Part shown: positions 62,062-64,000 of the stretch, piece by piece
How the letters are laid out: every line of letters begins with the position of its first letter
Position numbering within the stretch: the first letter of the stretch is position 1
DNA from: Streptomyces brevispora
GTDB lineage: Bacteria; Actinomycetota; Actinomycetes; Streptomycetales; Streptomycetaceae
DNA: 64,000 nucleotides
Assembly: GCF_007829885.1 (NCBI RefSeq)
Contig: NZ_VIWW01000001.1
Location: forward strand, 3,224,001-3,288,000
Reading direction: 5' to 3'
The notes under the pieces: model-generated
Told to the model about the DNA's origin: nothing
Databases searched by the model: none
Seen by the model: only the letters and a program-made list of their open reading frames with translations
Position numbers and translations under genes: made by a program

Positions 62062-64000
62062 TTGACTGCGTTCATTCGTGGCCGTGCCGCACTGGTGGGG
62101 GCCGTGGTGGGGGCGACCGTCGTCGCGACGGCCGTCGTTCCGGCCACGGCCGCCCCTGCCGGGGCTCCGGCCACCGTGACGACCAACGGCGTCCGCGGCC
62201 TCGACTTCGCCGGTGGGCGGCTGGTCACCGCGGAGCGGAGCGCCGGCGGTGACGCGATGGTCTACGAGCGCCGGGTGTCCGCCGACGGCGTGACCGTGGG
62301 GGCGCGGGAGAGCCGGTCGCACGCCGGGCCCTTCGCCAACGGCGCGCACTTCAGGACGGTGCCCTGCGACATGGGCTCCTGCGTGGAGCTGGTCGCCTCG
62401 GGCCACGGGGACTACGGCGTCGTGTTCGTCGACGGCGACGACGCCGGCACCGAGAGCGTCCAGTTCTGGGGGCCCGGGAGCTCGTACCACGGGGGCGATG
62501 TCCACTACCCCGCGGGCACCGCGAAGATCGTGGACCTGACCGCCCGTGCCACGGTCGTCAACGGCGGCTCCCCGGTCAAGCAGCGGGTCGACATGTACCC
62601 GAGCTACTACGCGAACGCCGCCCCCATCGTCCGCACTCCCACCGCCGCCTCCGTCTGGGGCACCTCGCTCTGGGCGGCGACCTCCGCCACCGGCGCGCTC
62701 ACCGCGACCGACATCGACAAGAACAAGGTCGTGGAGACGGTCGCCACCGGCGCCCCCTGCGTGATCAAGGAGGTCCGTGCGGTCGGACGCTGGGTCTACT
62801 GGAACTGCGGGACGACCGGTGCGGCCGGTGTGTACGACCGTACGGCGAAGAAGTCGATCACCGTGCCGTCCGGGCCCGCCCTCGTCGGCGACGGGTACCT
62901 CGTCCGGCACGACCGGACCGCCGGGAAGCTGCTGCTGACCGACTTCCACACGGGCAAGGCCGCGACTCCCCGCGTGATGGCCGACCTGCCCGCCGGGAAG
63001 ACCGCCGACCAGCGGCGGCTGACCTGGGCGGTGGACAAGTTCGGCGGGGACATCGCGTACGTCGATGCCGCGAACTCCGTCCACATCGTGCCCAGCGGGG
63101 TGCCCGCGCAGCCCCTCGCGAAGATCGCCTCCGACGTCGGCGACACCTCCATCGACATCAAGGGCGTCAATGGCCTGGACGCGTGGCTCAGCACCTGGCA
63201 GTTCAACAAGCCCGTCACCTGGACGTACACCGTCAAGGACTGGACCGGCCGCACGGTACGCACCCTCAAGGGCGCCGGCTCCGGCACCGAGGCGGACGTC
63301 GCCTGGGACGGCCGGACGGACGCGGGCGGGTACACGGGCAATGGCCTGCACGCCTGGACCCTGAAGGCGACGGCCGAGGACGGGTCCGGGACGTACACCA
63401 CCAGCGGAACCATCGGGGTGGGCGGTGGCCGGGCGGGCTTCCACGACCAGGGCCGATACAGCATCGGCGACCTGGTCACCCTCAACTCCTCCGGCGGGCT
63501 GACCGTCCAGTTCGGGCAGACCCCGGGCAGCTTCGACGGCAAGAAGTCCGGCTCCGGCTGGCCGGCCGGAACCCTCGCCGTGCCGTTCGCGGACACCGGC
63601 AGCGACCGCTGCTCCGAACTGCTCGTGCGAATGCCGGGCGGCGAACTGCGCCAGTACGCCGGTCGCTGCGGCAACTCCGGTTACACGCCAGGCAGCAGCC
63701 ACACCGTGATCGGCGCGGGCTGGCAGCAGTACGACGTGCTGACCTCGCCCGGCGATCTGAACGGGGACGGCCGGGCCGACCTCGTGGCCCGTCAGACGTC
63801 CACCGGTGACATGTACTTCTACGCGGGCTTGGCCGGCGGGAAGTTCGCGCCGAAGGCCAGGATCTTCACCAACTGGAAGACGTACGCCCAGATCACCGGC
63901 GTCGGCGACATCACCGGCGACGGCCGCCCCGACCTGCTCGGCCATGACCGCGACGGCGGCCTGTGGCGCTACGACGGCCTGGGCAACGGCAGCTTCGCGC
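62062..64000 (+). CDS. Second secreted FG-GAP/VCBS-repeat protein, cut by the window end
   Basis: At least 646 residues from TTG 62062 (GGGAGGGGA upstream). Signal peptide TAFIRGRAALVGAVVGATVV, cleavage near ATAAPA. The layout mirrors the gene before it: a propeptide-like/propeller region, a FlgD-type segment (VAWDGRTDAGGYTGNGLHAW), and FG-GAP loops GDLNGDGRADLVAR and GDITGDGRPDLLGH. Overall similarity is moderate, so the duplication is old. The end is outside the window. Function unknown, presumably extracellular binding or structure. Confidence 0.85.
   Translation, partial: MTAFIRGRAALVGAVVGATVVATAVVPATAAPAGAPATVTTNGVRGLDFAGGRLVTAERSAGGDAMVYERRVSADGVTVGARESRSHAGPFANGAHFRTVPCDMGSCVELVASGHGDYGVVFVDGDDAGTESVQFWGPGSSYHGGDVHYPAGTAKIVDLTARATVVNGGSPVKQRVDMYPSYYANAAPIVRTPTAASVWGTSLWAATSATGALTATDIDKNKVVETVATGAPCVIKEVRAVGRWVYWNCGTTGAAGVYDRTAKKSITVPSGPALVGDGYLVRHDRTAGKLLLTDFHTGKAATPRVMADLPAGKTADQRRLTWAVDKFGGDIAYVDAANSVHIVPSGVPAQPLAKIASDVGDTSIDIKGVNGLDAWLSTWQFNKPVTWTYTVKDWTGRTVRTLKGAGSGTEADVAWDGRTDAGGYTGNGLHAWTLKATAEDGSGTYTTSGTIGVGGGRAGFHDQGRYSIGDLVTLNSSGGLTVQFGQTPGSFDGKKSGSGWPAGTLAVPFADTGSDRCSELLVRMPGGELRQYAGRCGNSGYTPGSSHTVIGAGWQQYDVLTSPGDLNGDGRADLVARQTSTGDMYFYAGLAGGKFAPKARIFTNWKTYAQITGVGDITGDGRPDLLGHDRDGGLWRYDGLGNGSFA

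Noticed and set aside
61828..63945. 705-codon minus-strand frame
   Set aside because: Shadow of the FG-GAP genes. Its repeated LERLGY is only the complement of the 18-bp tandem repeat.

Overview
The window is high-GC chromosomal DNA of a Streptomyces or close relative. Supporting signs are a BldC orthologue, an Lsr2-type nucleoid protein, frequent GTG/TTG starts, mycothiol-family enzymes, and the order dnaX, purD, purC, purSQL, purF, purM, vdh, bldC, hrpA, which matches my memory of the S. coelicolor chromosome.

Left fifth (1-19.9 kb): an accretion island beside tRNA-Ser(GGA). The intact tRNA is at 19845-19932 on the minus strand. Its 3' half plus its terminator (about 116 bp) is repeated at 1465, 4648 and 10875, so three tandem segments lie between four att-like copies. 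Each of the three non-tRNA copies is flanked by 12-bp-phased TGAGAC-type direct repeats that look like integrase arm sites. Segment 1 (att1-att2) holds a Tat-exported berberine-bridge-like oxidase and a decayed tyrosine integrase. Segment 2 (att2-att3) holds a PrsW-protease/toxin fusion with an overlapping candidate immunity gene, a truncated HD-domain gene, a PD-(D/E)XK-like protein and a CoiA-like nuclease. Segment 3 (att3-att4) holds a LysR regulator, a second PrsW/toxin fusion with an almost identical N-terminus but a different C-terminal toxin (CdiA-type nuclease) and a different immunity gene, a full-length HD gene, an XRE/Nudix pair, and a HAD, radical-SAM and P-loop-kinase run. Left of att1 are scraps: an IS3 OrfA end, YdcF and membrane-protein remnants, and a third copy of the toxin tail with the start of its immunity gene.

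Core region (20-50 kb): the SRP RNA gene and dnaX; the purine pathway (purD, purC, purS-purQ-purL, purF, purM) interspersed with conserved actinobacterial genes; a two-component/ABC locus between two identical tRNA-Gly copies that has lost the permease body and the kinase N-terminus; Lsr2; TetR; valine dehydrogenase; bldC; and the HrpA helicase. purSQL overlap by 4 bp and are probably translationally coupled.

Right end (50.5-64 kb): a DsbA-like thioredoxin with a CcdA-like transporter, a tRNA cluster (Phe, Asp, Glu), a membrane metallophosphoesterase, a small zincin, a proline-rich lipoprotein, a DEAD-box RNA helicase with an RGG-like tail, and two paralogous secreted FG-GAP proteins, the second running off the window.

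Short tandem repeats of 12-24 bp recur between or at the ends of genes (23.85, 29.70, 32.95, 36.58 and 61.93 kb). Several single-base disruptions (13285, 18700, 8630, 540) may be real decay, switching, or sequencing error.
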